This document shows positions 7,610-16,594 of a stretch of DNA of 64,000 bases, one piece after another. Each line of letters starts with the position of its first letter. Position 1 is the first letter of the stretch. The notes beneath the pieces are model-generated. The model made no database searches, had not been told where the DNA came from, and worked only from the letters and a program-made list of their open reading frames with translations. The DNA is from Aquipuribacter hungaricus (GTDB taxonomy: Bacteria > Actinomycetota > Actinomycetes > Actinomycetales > JBBAYJ01), in assembly GCF_042663885.1 (NCBI RefSeq), contig NZ_JBHSXV010000001.1, one strand, 5' to 3'. The translations under genes were made by a program, and so were the position numbers.

Positions 7610-9207
7610 GCCGACCCCTCCTCGTCCCAGTCCCCGATGCTGACCTCGACCTCGGTGCCCCCGCCGGGCCGTTCGCCCACCCGCAGCTCGCCGCCGATCC
7701 GCCGTGCCCGTTCCCGCATGCCCCGGATCCCCATGGACTGCGGCCGGGCCGGCTGCAGCCCCACCCCGTCGTCCGCCACCCTCAGCCAGGCCCGGGGGGC
7801 GTCGACCGTGCACTCGACCCACATGTTGCTCGCGTGCGCGTGCCGGCGGACGTTGGTCACCGCCTCCTGGGCGATGCGGAGCAGCTCGACCTCCACCCCG
7901 GCGGGCAGCCGGTCGCCCTGCTCGTCGAGCACCGTGTGGACGACGAGCTGGCTCTGCTGGCCGACGCGCTGGACGTGCTCGCTGAGCGCGGTGCCCAGCC
8001 CGACCGTGTCGTCGGTGCCGGCGCGCAGGTCGAAGATGCTCATCCGCAGCTCCCCCACGACGTCGCGCACGTGCGAGCGCAGCCGCAGCAGCTCGTCGTG
8101 GGCCTCGTCCGTGACCCGGCCGGCGAGGTCGTCGAGCATGTAGCCGACGCTCGCCAGCTCCTGCGCGACGCCGTCGTGGATCTCGCGGGCCAGCCGGAGC
8201 CGCTCGTCGACGGTCGCGAGCTGGCGCACCTCGTCGAAGACCAGCGCCGCGGCCAGCCGGGGACCGGAGCGGTCGACCAGGCGCGAGATGCGGGCGGTGT
8301 CGGCCGAGGACAGCCCGACGGACCGGACCAGCAGCACCGCGACGACCTGCGAGCCGATCCGCGCGGGGAAGGCGTGCACCCGGGTGCTGCCCTCGCCGGT
8401 CCGGCTGCTCAGCGTCCCCGTCGACCACGCCGTGCCAGTGAGCTCGTCGTCCACAGGGCCGGCCTCGGGGCTGGCCACGAGCGGCGCGAGCCGCCCCTCG
8501 CCGCTGCGCACCGACAGCGTGCACTCGCTGCGGGGGGCGATCGAGGTCACCTCGTCCAGCAGCGTGGTGCCCAGGGTGGCCGGGTCCAGGCCCACGCTGA
8601 GGTCGCGCGCCACGCTCTGCAGGCCGCTGAGCAGCCGGAAGGCCTCCTCGTACGCGTTGTCGCTCGAGGTCTCCTTCTCCAGCCTGAGGCGGTGCACCCA
8701 CCCGGCGAGCAGACCGGTCGCGACCAGGACGACCGTCCACAGCAGGGGGTCCGCCAGGCCCTCGGCGAGCTCGGAGTAGCTGCTCGTGCTGAGGACGGCG
8801 AGGCTCCAGGCGACCCCGCCCACGAGACCGCCCACGGCGCCGAGCGCGAGGCCGCCGCGCTGGCCGGTGGTGAACACGGCGAGCAGGAGCAGCGGCACGA
8901 AGACCTGGCCCACCTCGGGGAGGCTGCCGATGACGAAGGCCAGCAGCGTGACCTCGGCCTGCGCCTGCAGCACCCGGGCACCCCGGCCGGGCAGCGGCAC
9001 CGCGCCGAAGGCGATGACGATGACCAGGGCGAGCGACGGGCCGAGCGCCTGGTCGGTGTCCGTCAGCACGGCGATCGCGGCGGCGCCTGCCGCGAGCAGC
9101 AGGCCCCGGACGACCAGCGGGAGCACCGGGCCGTCGACGAGGTCCTGGCGGGCGAGCAGGAGCGGGCGGGGTCCCTGCAGCGCCGCGTGACCCCTCACGG
9201 GGCACAC
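7606..9207 (-). CDS. Sensor histidine kinase (HisKA_3/NarX-like) with GAF-like region
   Basis: Encodes about 533 residues. The N-terminal third contains five or six hydrophobic helices. A short coiled region and a GAF-like domain (about residues 195-330) follow. The phospho-acceptor is in AREIHDGVAQELAS. The ATPase domain shows the N box (RIAQEAVTNVRRHA) and the G1 box (VADDGVGL), then a Gly-rich end (RPGGGTEV). It phosphorylates the coupled regulator encoded at 6848-7609. The start is uncertain: GTG 9207 and GTG 9198 are both possible and neither has a clear ribosome site or a well-spaced -10. Confidence 0.88.
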   Translation of the reverse strand: MCPVRGHAALQGPRPLLLARQDLVDGPVLPLVVRGLLLAAGAAAIAVLTDTDQALGPSLALVIVIAFGAVPLPGRGARVLQAQAEVTLLAFVIGSLPEVGQVFVPLLLLAVFTTGQRGGLALGAVGGLVGGVAWSLAVLSTSSYSELAEGLADPLLWTVVLVATGLLAGWVHRLRLEKETSSDNAYEEAFRLLSGLQSVARDLSVGLDPATLGTTLLDEVTSIAPRSECTLSVRSGEGRLAPLVASPEAGPVDDELTGTAWSTGTLSSRTGEGSTRVHAFPARIGSQVVAVLLVRSVGLSSADTARISRLVDRSGPRLAAALVFDEVRQLATVDERLRLAREIHDGVAQELASVGYMLDDLAGRVTDEAHDELLRLRSHVRDVVGELRMSIFDLRAGTDDTVGLGTALSEHVQRVGQQSQLVVHTVLDEQGDRLPAGVEVELLRIAQEAVTNVRRHAHASNMWVECTVDAPRAWLRVADDGVGLQPARPQSMGIRGMRERARRIGGELRVGERPGGGTEVEVSIGDWDEEGSA

Positions 9208-9265
9208 CGTCCCATACCTGGCACCGGCGTGCGGTGGGCCGCCGGGCCAGGTGGCCGGAGGGTGC

Positions 9266-9568
9266 CTAGGAGACGAGCCGGTCGGCGGCGGCAGGACCCG
9301 CGCCGGCGGGCGCCGCGGCCCCCTCCGGGCGGGCGACCTCGGCCCACAGCACGTCGAGGGACAGACCGAGGACGTCGGCGACCGCGGCGACCGTGGGGAA
9401 CGACGGCGTCGCCACCCGGCCGGACTCGATCTTGCGCAGCGTCTCCGGCGAGACGCCGGCCTCGAGGGCCACGGCCAGCACCGTCGCCGACCCGCGGGCT
9501 CGGCGCAGCAGGGCGCCGAGGCGCTGGCCGCGGCGGACGTCGGCGGGGGTGAGCGGCAGCCGGACCAT
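9266..9568 (-). CDS. Small XRE-family helix-turn-helix protein
   Basis: Encodes 100 residues, almost entirely one HTH_3 domain (about residues 14-72; VSPETLRKIESGR is the turn and recognition helix), with an Ala/Pro-rich tail. It is divergent from methionine aminopeptidase across an 88-bp gap. ATG 9568 has TAGCCT 6 nt upstream. A protein of this size usually acts as a dimeric repressor at a nearby operator, so autoregulation together with the divergent gene is a reasonable inference. Confidence 0.85.
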   Translation of the reverse strand: MVRLPLTPADVRRGQRLGALLRRARGSATVLAVALEAGVSPETLRKIESGRVATPSFPTVAAVADVLGLSLDVLWAEVARPEGAAAPAGAGPAAADRLVS

Positions 9569-9574
9569 CGCACC

Positions 9575-9613
9575 AGGCTAACTGGGATATCTTTACCGGG
9601 ACAACAGTACCGG
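9575..9613. promoter_or_regulatory. Divergent promoter/operator region between HTH gene and map
   Basis: It holds the minus-strand -10 TAGCCT (9575-9580) of the HTH gene. Then comes a locally A/T-rich stretch with GATATC and a direct repeat TACCGG at 9594-9599 and 9608-9613, 14 bp apart. A candidate operator for the HTH protein. Confidence 0.45.
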
Positions 9614-9656
9614 TCCACGACCGTCGCCCGGCTGCCGGGCGACGATGGGGGAGCCC

Positions 9657-10436
9657 ATGATCGAGATCCTCACGCCCGCCGAGCTGGTCCGCGCCCGCGC
9701 CGCCGGCGCCCTGGTCGGCGACATCCTCCGGACGCTGCGCGAGCGCTCGGAGGCCGGCACCAACCTGCTCGACCTCGACGCCTGGACCCGGGAGATGATC
9801 GACGGGGCGGGGGCCGTGTCCTGCTACGTCGACTACGCGCCGTCGTTCGGCCGCGGCCCGTTCGGCCACCACGTCTGCACCTCCGTCGACGACGCGGTGC
9901 TCCACGGCCTGCCGCACGACCGCGTGCTCCGCGACGGGGACCTGCTCACCCTCGACCTGGCCGTGTCCCTGGACGGGGTGGTCGCGGACTCCGCGGTGAG
10001 CTTCGTCGTGGGCGGGCAGGCGTCGGCCGAGGACGCGGCGATGATCTCCGCGACCGAGCGGGCGCTGGCCGCAGCTATCGCGGCCGCCCGTCCGGGGGCG
10101 CGGGTCGGGGACCTGTCCCACGCCATCGGCACGGTCCTGCGCGAGGCCGGCTACCCGGTCAGCACGCAGTTCGGCGGGCACGGCGTCGGCTCGACCATGC
10201 ACCAGGACCCCCACGTCGCCAACGACGGGCGTCCCGGCCGGGGCTACGAGCTGCGCCCGGGCCTGCTGCTGGCGCTGGAGCCGTGGGTGATGGCCGACAC
10301 CGACCGGCTCGTCACGGACGCCGACGGCTGGACGCTGCGCAGCGCGACCGGCTGCCGGACCGCCCACAGCGAGCACACGGTGGCCATCACGGCCGACGGC
10401 GCGGAGGTCCTCACGCTGCCTCCTGCCCGGGGCTAG
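9657..10436 (+). CDS. map: Type I methionine aminopeptidase
   Basis: Encodes 259 residues in the pita-bread fold. The five metal ligands can be placed: Asp in LLTLDLAVS, Asp in GVVADSAVS, His in GGHGVGSTMHQ, Glu in LALEPWV, Glu in AHSEHTVAI. The conserved substrate His is in SVDDAVLHGLP. It removes the initiator Met from nascent proteins in the cytoplasm. ATG 9657 is preferred over ATG 9645 because GGGGGAG ends 3 nt upstream, though that spacing is short. It may be an extra copy: the essential map of actinobacteria usually sits with secY-adk, not here. It overlaps the convergent CpaE-like gene by 4 bp. Confidence 0.9.
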   Translation: MIEILTPAELVRARAAGALVGDILRTLRERSEAGTNLLDLDAWTREMIDGAGAVSCYVDYAPSFGRGPFGHHVCTSVDDAVLHGLPHDRVLRDGDLLTLDLAVSLDGVVADSAVSFVVGGQASAEDAAMISATERALAAAIAAARPGARVGDLSHAIGTVLREAGYPVSTQFGGHGVGSTMHQDPHVANDGRPGRGYELRPGLLLALEPWVMADTDRLVTDADGWTLRSATGCRTAHSEHTVAITADGAEVLTLPPARG

Positions 10437-12285
10437 TGGGCGGCGGGGCGGCGGGGCCGGCGGACGAGGCTGCGCGGGTCCGGGCCGGCGGCGCCGGGGC
10501 GGGCCGAGGCGCGGCCGACGGGCTCGCGCAGGTCGACCACCGACGGCCGGCGACCGCCCACGAGCTCACGGCCGGCGAACTCGCGCACGGCCTGGCTCAC
10601 GGGGTGGCGGGGCTGCTCGAGCACGAGCGGCACGCCGCGGTTGACCGACAGCGGGACGTCGCGGCTGCTCGGCACCATCCCGCTGATCCGCCAGCCGAGG
10701 GTCCGCTCCACCTCGCGCACGGCGAGCCCGACGTCGGAGTCGGAGCGGTTGAGGACGACGCGCCAGCGCTCCTCGGGCAGGCCCAGCTGCTCGAGCGTCT
10801 CCAGCGTGATCTTGAGGTGCTTGAGCGCGGGGATCTCCAGGGCGGCCAGCAGGACGACGGTGTCCGCAGCCTCCAGAGCCGCCAGCACGTGGGCGTCCAG
10901 GGCGGTGGGGGTGTCGACGACGACGTGGTCGACCGCGTGCCGGAGCGCCTCGAGCACGGACTCCACGAGCTCGACGGGCACCGACGCGGCCCGGCCGGGC
11001 TGGGCCGGGGCCAGCAGCGCGCTGAGACCGGGTGAGTGGGGGGTGAGCAGGGCGCGCAGGGCCTCCGGGCCCATCGGCTCGCCGTCGGGAGCGGGGGCGT
11101 CGGCCAGCGTCGTCACGGGGAACAGGTTGAGCGCGATCGCCACGTCCCCCAGCGACAGGTCGAGGTCGACGAGCACGACGCTGCGGCGGCCGCCGTCGGC
11201 GAGCGCGGCGGCGAGGTTGGTGCAGAACGTCGTCGTGCCCGAGCCGCCCTTGGCGGAGAAGACGGTGACGACGCGCCCGCGGGCCGGCCGGCGCTCGGCG
11301 GCAGGCCGGCGCACCGCGAGGGGGTCGACGGGGGTGGGCAGCGCGCGCGCGACGGGGGCCGGCGTGGGGGCGGGTCGCCGCCGCCCGTCGTCCGGTCCGG
11401 CGCGCGCGACGCCCGGCGGCCCTCGCGGCGGGGGGCGGTGGGGGCGGAGGGTCCGACGACCGGTGCGAGCGGGGTCTGCGCGGCCTCGTCCTGCGCGGCC
11501 TCGGTCTGCGGTGCCAGCGACTGGGCCACGCGGGTGCGCATGCCCGGCTGCGGGGCGAGGGGTTCCTGCGTCGTGAGGCTCGGGGGGGCTGCGGCGTCGG
11601 TCGGTCCCTGCGGCAGGACCGGTGCCCGGTCCCCGGGCACGACCGGCCCGACGGCCCCGCCGGGACGGAACGCCTCGAACGGGTCGACGCCCTCGGTCCC
11701 GACGGCCGGCTCCTGGTCCGGGACAGCACCCGGCTCCGCCGGAGCCGTCGGGCCCGCGGGAGCGGTCCCGGCCGCGTATGCCGTCTGCTCCGCGGTGCCA
11801 GTCTGGTCCGCGACCGCTGCCTGGTCCCCAGCAGCATCGTGGTCGCCAGCAGCACCCTGGTCGCCGGCCGCAGCCTGGTCGCCGGCCGCAGCCTGGTCGA
11901 CCGGGGCGGCCGGGTCGGCACGCCGACGACCGGCACCGGCCTCGCGGCTGCGGGCGACGGCGTCCGACAGCGCTCCCAGCGCACCCACCGGGACGACCTC
12001 GCGCACCCCCTCGTCCAGGGCCCGCTCGATCTCGGGGGCGCTGACGAAGTAGCGCTCGAGGACGACCCCGACACCGGGGTGCTCGGCGCGGACGCGCCGC
12101 ACCAGGTCGAGCACCTCGGGCAGGTCGACGCCGGGACCGACGACGACGGTGCGGACGTCGCCGTCGGCGGACAGCCGCGCGAACAGGTCCTGGACCGACG
12201 AGGCGCGCGGGTGCTCGCGGAGGACCGCCAGCGCACTGCTCGACGGGGTCAGCAGCACCACGGGCGTGGTGCTCACGCTGTCCAT
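10433..12285 (-). CDS. CpaE/TadZ-like pilus assembly ATPase, split by a frameshift
   Basis: The first part (from ATG 12285, frame ending at 11113) encodes an atypical receiver-like domain without a clear phospho-Asp (about residues 1-120) and a long Ala/Asp/Gln/Pro-rich linker. The second part (in frame from about 11400 to the stop at 10433) encodes a MinD/ParA-like ATPase: FSAKGGSGTTT is the deviant Walker A of TadZ/CpaE, VLVDLDLSLGD the switch I region, VVVDTPT Walker B. One missing base somewhere in about 11360-11430 separates them. CpaE proteins polarise Tad/Flp pilus machines. The start is backed by GGAGG 7 nt upstream. If the shift is real, only the ATPase half could be made, from GTG 11314. 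Confidence 0.75.
11821..11892 (-). repeat. Four tandem 18-bp units in the CpaE-like linker
   Basis: Near-identical 18-bp units encode the hexapeptide AAAGDQ and variants in the disordered linker between receiver-like and ATPase domains. Confidence 0.7.
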
Positions 12286-12346
12286 GCGAGGTCCTCCAGG
12301 GCCGGGCGCCGGTGCCACGTGCGACGGCCGGGGTCGGGCGTCAGGC

Positions 12347-12364
12347 GGTACCCCGCTGGGTACC
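12347..12364. terminator. Perfect 7-bp hairpin downstream of the acyl-CoA synthetase gene
   Basis: GGTACCC, CGCT loop, GGGTACC. It is 33 nt past the acyl-CoA synthetase stop and 62 nt upstream of the CpaE-like start, so it may terminate the former or be an operator for the latter. No T tract. Confidence 0.45.
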
Positions 12365-12397
12365 TCGTCCCGGCGGTCCCCAAACCTGCGCCGCGGC

Positions 12398-14185
12398 TCA
12401 GCCGGCGTAGAGCTTCTCCACCTGTGCCTGGTAGTCCGAGAGGACCACGTTGCGCTTGAGCTTCATCGACGGCGTGAGGTGGCCGCTCTCCTCGGTGAAG
12501 TCCACGGGCAGCACGGTGAACTTGCGGATCGACTCCGCCTTGGACACGAGCGTGTTCGCGTCGTCGATGGCGGACTGGACGGCGGCGAGCACGTCGGGGT
12601 CCTCGGCGGCCTGCGCGGTCGTCATCTCGGGCCGGTCGTTGTTGGCCAGCCAGATCGGCAACATCTCCGGGTCCAGGGTGACGAGCGCGGCGACGAAGGC
12701 CCGCTGGTCCCCGACGACCATGCACTGCCCGACGAGCGGGTGAGCCCGGATCCGGTCCTCCAGCTGCGCCGGGGCGACGTTCTTGCCGCCGGCGGTGACG
12801 ATGATCTCCTTCTTGCGCCCGGTGATCGTCAGGTAGCCGTCCTCGTCGAGCTCGCCGAGGTCCCCGGTGTGGAACCAGCCGTCGACGATGGCCTCCGCGG
12901 TGGCCGTGTCGTTGTGGAAGTACCCGCGCAGCACGTTGACCCCGGACAGCGACACCTCGCCGTCGTCCTCGATCCGCACCCCGCAGCCGGGGATCGGCTT
13001 GCCGACGGTGCCGATCTTGACCCGCTCGGGGACGTTGACGGTGGACGGCGCCGTGGTCTCCGTGAGGCCGTAGCCCTCGAGCACGACCAGGCCGATGCCG
13101 CGGAAGAAGTGCCCCAGGCGCTCGCCGAGCGGCGCCCCGCCGGACACCGCGTAGCGGACGCGGCCACCGAGCCGGTCGCGGAGCTTGACGTAGACGAGCC
13201 GGTCGAACAGCGCGTGCTTGCCGCGCAGCACCAGGCCGGGCCCGCCGGTGTCCTGGGCCTTCGACCAGTCGATCGCGGTCTGCGCGGCGGCGGCGAAGAT
13301 CTTCCCCTTGCCGTCGGCCGTCGCCTTCTGCTCCGCGGAGTTGTAGACCTTCTCGAACACCCGCGGGACGCTGAGGATGAACGTCGGGCTGAACGAGCCC
13401 AGCGCCGGGAGCAGCTCCTTGGGGTCGGGCTGGTGGCCCATCCGCACCCCGGTGGTCACGCACAGCGCCTGGATGAAGCGGGCGAAGATGTGGGCCAGGG
13501 GGAGGAACAGCAGCGTCGAGGCGCCCTCCATGTGGAGGACCTCCCAGAGGCTGGACTCCGCGTTGCGGCTCAGGTCGACGAAGTTGCCGTGGGTGAGCTC
13601 GCAGCCCTTGGGGCGCCCCGTCGTGCCGGAGGTGTAGATGATCGTCGCCAGGTCCGAGGCGGTGCGGCCGCCGTGCGCGGCGTCCACGGCGTCGTCGGCC
13701 ACGTCGGCGCCGGAGTCGACGAGCGCGTCGAGCCCGCCGGAGTCGAAGACCCAGGTGTGCGTGCACGAGGGCGTCCGGTCCGCGACCCGCGCGACGGTCG
13801 CGGCGTGGTGGTCGGCCTCGACGAAGACCGCCCGGCAGCCGGAGTCGGACAGGATCCACGCGACCTGCTCGGCGGAGCTCGTCTCGTACACGGGGACCGT
13901 CACCGCGCCGGCGAACCAGATGGCGTGGTCGGCGAGCGTCCACTCGTAGCGGGTGCGCGACATGAGGGCGACGCGGTCGCCGGGCTCGATGCCCGAGGCG
14001 ATGAGGCCCTTGGCCAGCGCGGTGGCCTCGGCGAGGAACTGCGCGGCGCTCACGTCGGTCCAGGCGTCGCCCTCGCGGCGGGAGAACATGGCCGCGTCCG
14101 GGGTGGCGCGCGCGCGGTCGACGACGACGTCGGCCATGGTGCCCGGGTAGGGCTCCACGGCTGCGGGGACGGTGAACTCGCGCAC
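12398..14185 (-). CDS. Long-chain fatty acid-CoA ligase, FadD15-like
   Basis: Encodes 595 residues, the usual length for bacterial long-chain acyl-CoA synthetases. The AMP-binding P-loop reads YTSGTTGRPKG; GYGLTETT is the adenine-binding motif, and GWFHTGDLGELDEDGY with the following GRKKEII is the hinge and C-terminal domain. It activates fatty acids with ATP and CoA at the membrane face. In M. tuberculosis fadD15 (Rv2187) lies beside pimB', matching this neighbourhood and suggesting supply of acyl chains for envelope lipids. GTG 14185 has AGGAG 6 nt upstream. It is divergent from an SRPBCC gene. Confidence 0.92.
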   Translation of the reverse strand: MREFTVPAAVEPYPGTMADVVVDRARATPDAAMFSRREGDAWTDVSAAQFLAEATALAKGLIASGIEPGDRVALMSRTRYEWTLADHAIWFAGAVTVPVYETSSAEQVAWILSDSGCRAVFVEADHHAATVARVADRTPSCTHTWVFDSGGLDALVDSGADVADDAVDAAHGGRTASDLATIIYTSGTTGRPKGCELTHGNFVDLSRNAESSLWEVLHMEGASTLLFLPLAHIFARFIQALCVTTGVRMGHQPDPKELLPALGSFSPTFILSVPRVFEKVYNSAEQKATADGKGKIFAAAAQTAIDWSKAQDTGGPGLVLRGKHALFDRLVYVKLRDRLGGRVRYAVSGGAPLGERLGHFFRGIGLVVLEGYGLTETTAPSTVNVPERVKIGTVGKPIPGCGVRIEDDGEVSLSGVNVLRGYFHNDTATAEAIVDGWFHTGDLGELDEDGYLTITGRKKEIIVTAGGKNVAPAQLEDRIRAHPLVGQCMVVGDQRAFVAALVTLDPEMLPIWLANNDRPEMTTAQAAEDPDVLAAVQSAIDDANTLVSKAESIRKFTVLPVDFTEESGHLTPSMKLKRNVVLSDYQAQVEKLYAG

Positions 14186-14257
14186 GGTGTGCTCCTCGTC
14201 GAGACGGTCCTGCGGGGGTCCTCGCCACCCTAGACCGACCGCCCGCCCGGGCAGGGG

Positions 14258-14263
14258 CATCCT
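14258..14263 (+). promoter_or_regulatory. Predicted -10 element of the first SRPBCC gene
   Basis: CATCCT, 7 nt before GTG 14271. On the other strand TAGGGT (14228-14233) may serve the acyl-CoA synthetase gene. Confidence 0.4.
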
Positions 14264-14270
14264 GGGGACC

Positions 14271-14660
14271 GTGCCCCTGGTCGACGTCGTGGACGACACC
14301 TTCCTGCGGGCGCCGCGACGGGACGTCCGGGGACGGACCGGGACGAGGTGGGCGTCGTGGCTGCCGGACCTCGACCTGGTCGTCACCGAGGACCGGGACG
14401 AGCAGGGGCTGCGCTGGTCGGCGTGCACCCGGCCCGGGCGGCGCACGGCCGCGCTGCAGGGGTCGGCCGAGGTGTGGCTGGAGGAGGTGGCCGGCGGCAC
14501 GGTCGCCCACCTGTACGTGCGGCTGGACCCCGTGGCCCCGGGCGCCCGGGCTGCTCGGTCCGACCGGCGCGCCAGGCGCCTCCCGGACCGGCTGCGCCGG
14601 ACGTGGAAGCTTGGCCTGCACGGGTGGAAGGACGGCCAGGAGGGGGACCGGTCGCGGTGA
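14271..14660 (+). CDS. SRPBCC/polyketide cyclase-like protein
   Basis: Encodes 129 residues. The pattern of short strands with WLPDLDLVV and then VEEVAGGTVAHLYVRLD-like amphipathic strands resembles the START/SRPBCC helix-grip fold, with a basic C-terminal helix. Such proteins bind hydrophobic ligands; none is identifiable here. It ends by overlapping (GTGA) the next gene, which places it in an operon with the zinc-ribbon membrane protein. The assignment rests on fold-like pattern and on another clear SRPBCC gene just downstream. Confidence 0.6.
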   Translation: MPLVDVVDDTFLRAPRRDVRGRTGTRWASWLPDLDLVVTEDRDEQGLRWSACTRPGRRTAALQGSAEVWLEEVAGGTVAHLYVRLDPVAPGARAARSDRRARRLPDRLRRTWKLGLHGWKDGQEGDRSR

Positions 14661-15142
14661 GCGGGACGGACGGCACAGACAGCGGGGACGGCGCGAGCAG
14701 CACGGGCGGCACGGGCGGGGTGCCGGGTGCTGTCGACGGACGCTGCCCCCGGTGCGGCGCGCGGGTGGCGGCCGGTCAGGAGTGGTGCAGCCTCTGCCTG
14801 GAGCCGCTCGTCGGCCCCGCCGCGCGGGACCAGGCGCCGCCGCCGGCCAGCGAGGGCGACGTGCTCGACGGCACCGACGACCTGGTGGAGCCGACCGGGC
14901 CGACAGGGCCGGTCGAGCCGTCGCCACCGGCCACGCCGCCCGTCGCAGGGCCCGGGCCCTCCCCGTACGCCGCCGACGCCATGCTCGCCGAGCTGGCCGC
15001 CGCCTCGGCCGCGGACCGGCCGCTGTCGCGCGGTCCGCTGGCCGGCCGGAGCAGGGCCGTCCGGGGCCTCCTGGGGTGCGGCGCCGCCGCGGTCCTCGTG
15101 GCGGTGCTCCTGCTCGTCACCACCCTGGTGGGGCTGCTCTGA
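14657..15142 (+). CDS. Zinc-ribbon protein with C-terminal membrane helix
   Basis: Encodes 161 residues. CPRCGARV and, about 12 residues later, CSLC form a four-Cys zinc ribbon at about residues 27-47. A long Pro/Gly/Asp-rich linker leads to a single hydrophobic helix at the extreme C-terminus (about residues 140-160), giving a tail-anchored protein with the ribbon in the cytoplasm. Function unknown. The GTG start overlaps the upstream stop (GTGA). Confidence 0.65.
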   Translation: MSGTDGTDSGDGASSTGGTGGVPGAVDGRCPRCGARVAAGQEWCSLCLEPLVGPAARDQAPPPASEGDVLDGTDDLVEPTGPTGPVEPSPPATPPVAGPGPSPYAADAMLAELAAASAADRPLSRGPLAGRSRAVRGLLGCGAAAVLVAVLLLVTTLVGLL

Positions 15143-15218
15143 GCAGCCCGGACGGTAGGTTCTGCCCGTCAGACCCCGCGCCGAGACCCCCGGCCCGGCA
15201 GACGAGCAAGGAGCTGAC

Positions 15219-15665
15219 GTGGCCCAGCGCACCGAGTCCTCCATCACCGTCGGGGCACCGCCCGCCGACGTCCTCGCGGTCCTCGTCGACCTCGAGCGCT
15301 ACCCGGAGTGGGCCGGCGGGATCACCGACGTGGAGGTCCTCGAGCGCGACGCCGACGGCCGCCCCAGCACCGCGCGGTTCACCATGAGCTCCGGCCCCGT
15401 CCGCGACACGCTGCTCCTCGCCTACTCCTGGACCGTGACCACCACGGGCACGGGCACCGTGTCGTGGTCCCTGCTCGAGCGCGGCCGCATGACCACCGAG
15501 ATGGACGGCAGCTACGAGCTCGTCGGCGGGGCCGACAGCACGACGGTCACCTACCGGCTCGAGGTCGACGTGTCGATCAGCCTGCCCGGGCTGCTGCGGC
15601 GCAAGGCCGAGAAGACGATCACCGACGCCGCCCTCAAGGACCTCAAGACGCGCGTCGAGCGCTGA
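15219..15665 (+). CDS. SRPBCC family protein (TB16.3/Rv2185c-like)
   Basis: Encodes 148 residues, a single polyketide cyclase/dehydrase-type domain: the N-terminal strand SSITVGAPPADVLAV, then LERYPEWAGGITDVEVL, is characteristic. A hydrophobic cavity for a lipid or isoprenoid is likely. The neighbouring order (acyl-CoA ligase, SRPBCC, ArsA-like) is that of Rv2187-Rv2185c-Rv2184c. GTG 15219 has AAGGAG 5 nt upstream, and TAGGTT (15156-15161) may be the -10. The next gene begins 1 bp after its stop. Confidence 0.82.
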   Translation: MAQRTESSITVGAPPADVLAVLVDLERYPEWAGGITDVEVLERDADGRPSTARFTMSSGPVRDTLLLAYSWTVTTTGTGTVSWSLLERGRMTTEMDGSYELVGGADSTTVTYRLEVDVSISLPGLLRRKAEKTITDAALKDLKTRVER

Positions 15666-15666
15666 C

Positions 15667-16536
15667 GTGACCGGCCGGGTCGTCCTCGACCTGGGCTGCT
15701 GCCCGGCCGGGTCGCAGCCCGGCACGGCCGTCCGGCGGGCGGGCGGCAAGGTGCTCGAGCTCGCCACCGGACCGGACGCCGGTCCGGACGCGGGCCCCGC
15801 CGTGGACGTCGCCTCCACGCCAGGTGCCGCGGACAGCCTCCGGCTCGGTGCACCGCCCGCCGACCCGGACGGCTGGGAGGGCAGGGTCGCCCGCCTGCTC
15901 GGGCTGCACGCCGGCGCCGTCGCTGCGGGCGTCCCCGTGCCGCTCGCCGACCACGTCGTCACGTGGGCGCGCGTGCGCCGCGAGCTCGAGGCCGACCGCT
16001 GGGACGTCGTGGTCCTCGCCGTCGCGCCGTACGCGGTGCCGGCCCTGGTGGAGGCGCCCGCGGTGCTCCTGGACGTCGTCGACGCCCGTCTGGACGCGCT
16101 GGCGCCCGGGGCGGGGACGGACCCGTCGGCGGCCTCGCAGCTGGTCGAGCTGCTCGACCTGCGGCCGGCGCTCGTGGCCGCGCGGGACCTGGCGGAGGGG
16201 GCGGCCGCGGCGGGCCACCCCGGTCAGCACCAGGGCTGCGACCGCCCCGGCTCCACGGGTCTGGCCACGGTCGACCGCGACGACCCGGCAGGCCCGCCGG
16301 TCCGCAGCGTGCGGGTCGAGGCCGACGGGGACGGCCTGGTCTGGTCGGTGGCCCTGCCGCGGGGGCTCCGCCCGGTCCTCGCGCACGACGGCCGCCGGCT
16401 GCGCGTCGGCACCGGACCGGCCCGGCGGACCTTCCGTCTCCCGGCGGCCCTGACGCGCTGCGAGGTCCGGGCTGCGAGAGTGGTCGCCGACCGGCTCGAG
16501 GTGCGCTTCGAGCCGCACCCGGACGCCTGGCGGTGA
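15667..16536 (+). CDS. ArsA-like protein lacking the ATP-binding P-loop
   Basis: Encodes 289 residues. The C-terminal 70 residues (VALPRGLRPV, then RRTFRLPAALTRC, ending in LEVRFEP) match the small beta-sandwich (ArsA_HSP20-like) at the end of actinobacterial ArsA-family ATPases. The middle (YAVPALVEAPAVLLDVVDARLDAL) resembles their helical part. The N-terminus starts VVLDLGCC and has no GKGGVGKT motif, so ATP hydrolysis is unlikely. In M. tuberculosis and Streptomyces an ArsA-like gene occupies this position. It may be a reduced paralogue or partner of one. The GTG start is 1 bp after the SRPBCC stop. Confidence 0.6.
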   Translation: MTGRVVLDLGCCPAGSQPGTAVRRAGGKVLELATGPDAGPDAGPAVDVASTPGAADSLRLGAPPADPDGWEGRVARLLGLHAGAVAAGVPVPLADHVVTWARVRRELEADRWDVVVLAVAPYAVPALVEAPAVLLDVVDARLDALAPGAGTDPSAASQLVELLDLRPALVAARDLAEGAAAAGHPGQHQGCDRPGSTGLATVDRDDPAGPPVRSVRVEADGDGLVWSVALPRGLRPVLAHDGRRLRVGTGPARRTFRLPAALTRCEVRAARVVADRLEVRFEPHPDAWR

Positions 16537-16594
16537 CGCCGTGACGACGGGGCCGGCAGGACCGCCGGGAGGACCGGTGGAGCAGGAGGCGACG

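Noticed and set aside
9266..10436. Toxin-antitoxin pair (HTH gene and neighbour)
   Set aside because: The genes are divergent, the neighbour is a full methionine aminopeptidase with all metal ligands, and no toxin fold is seen.
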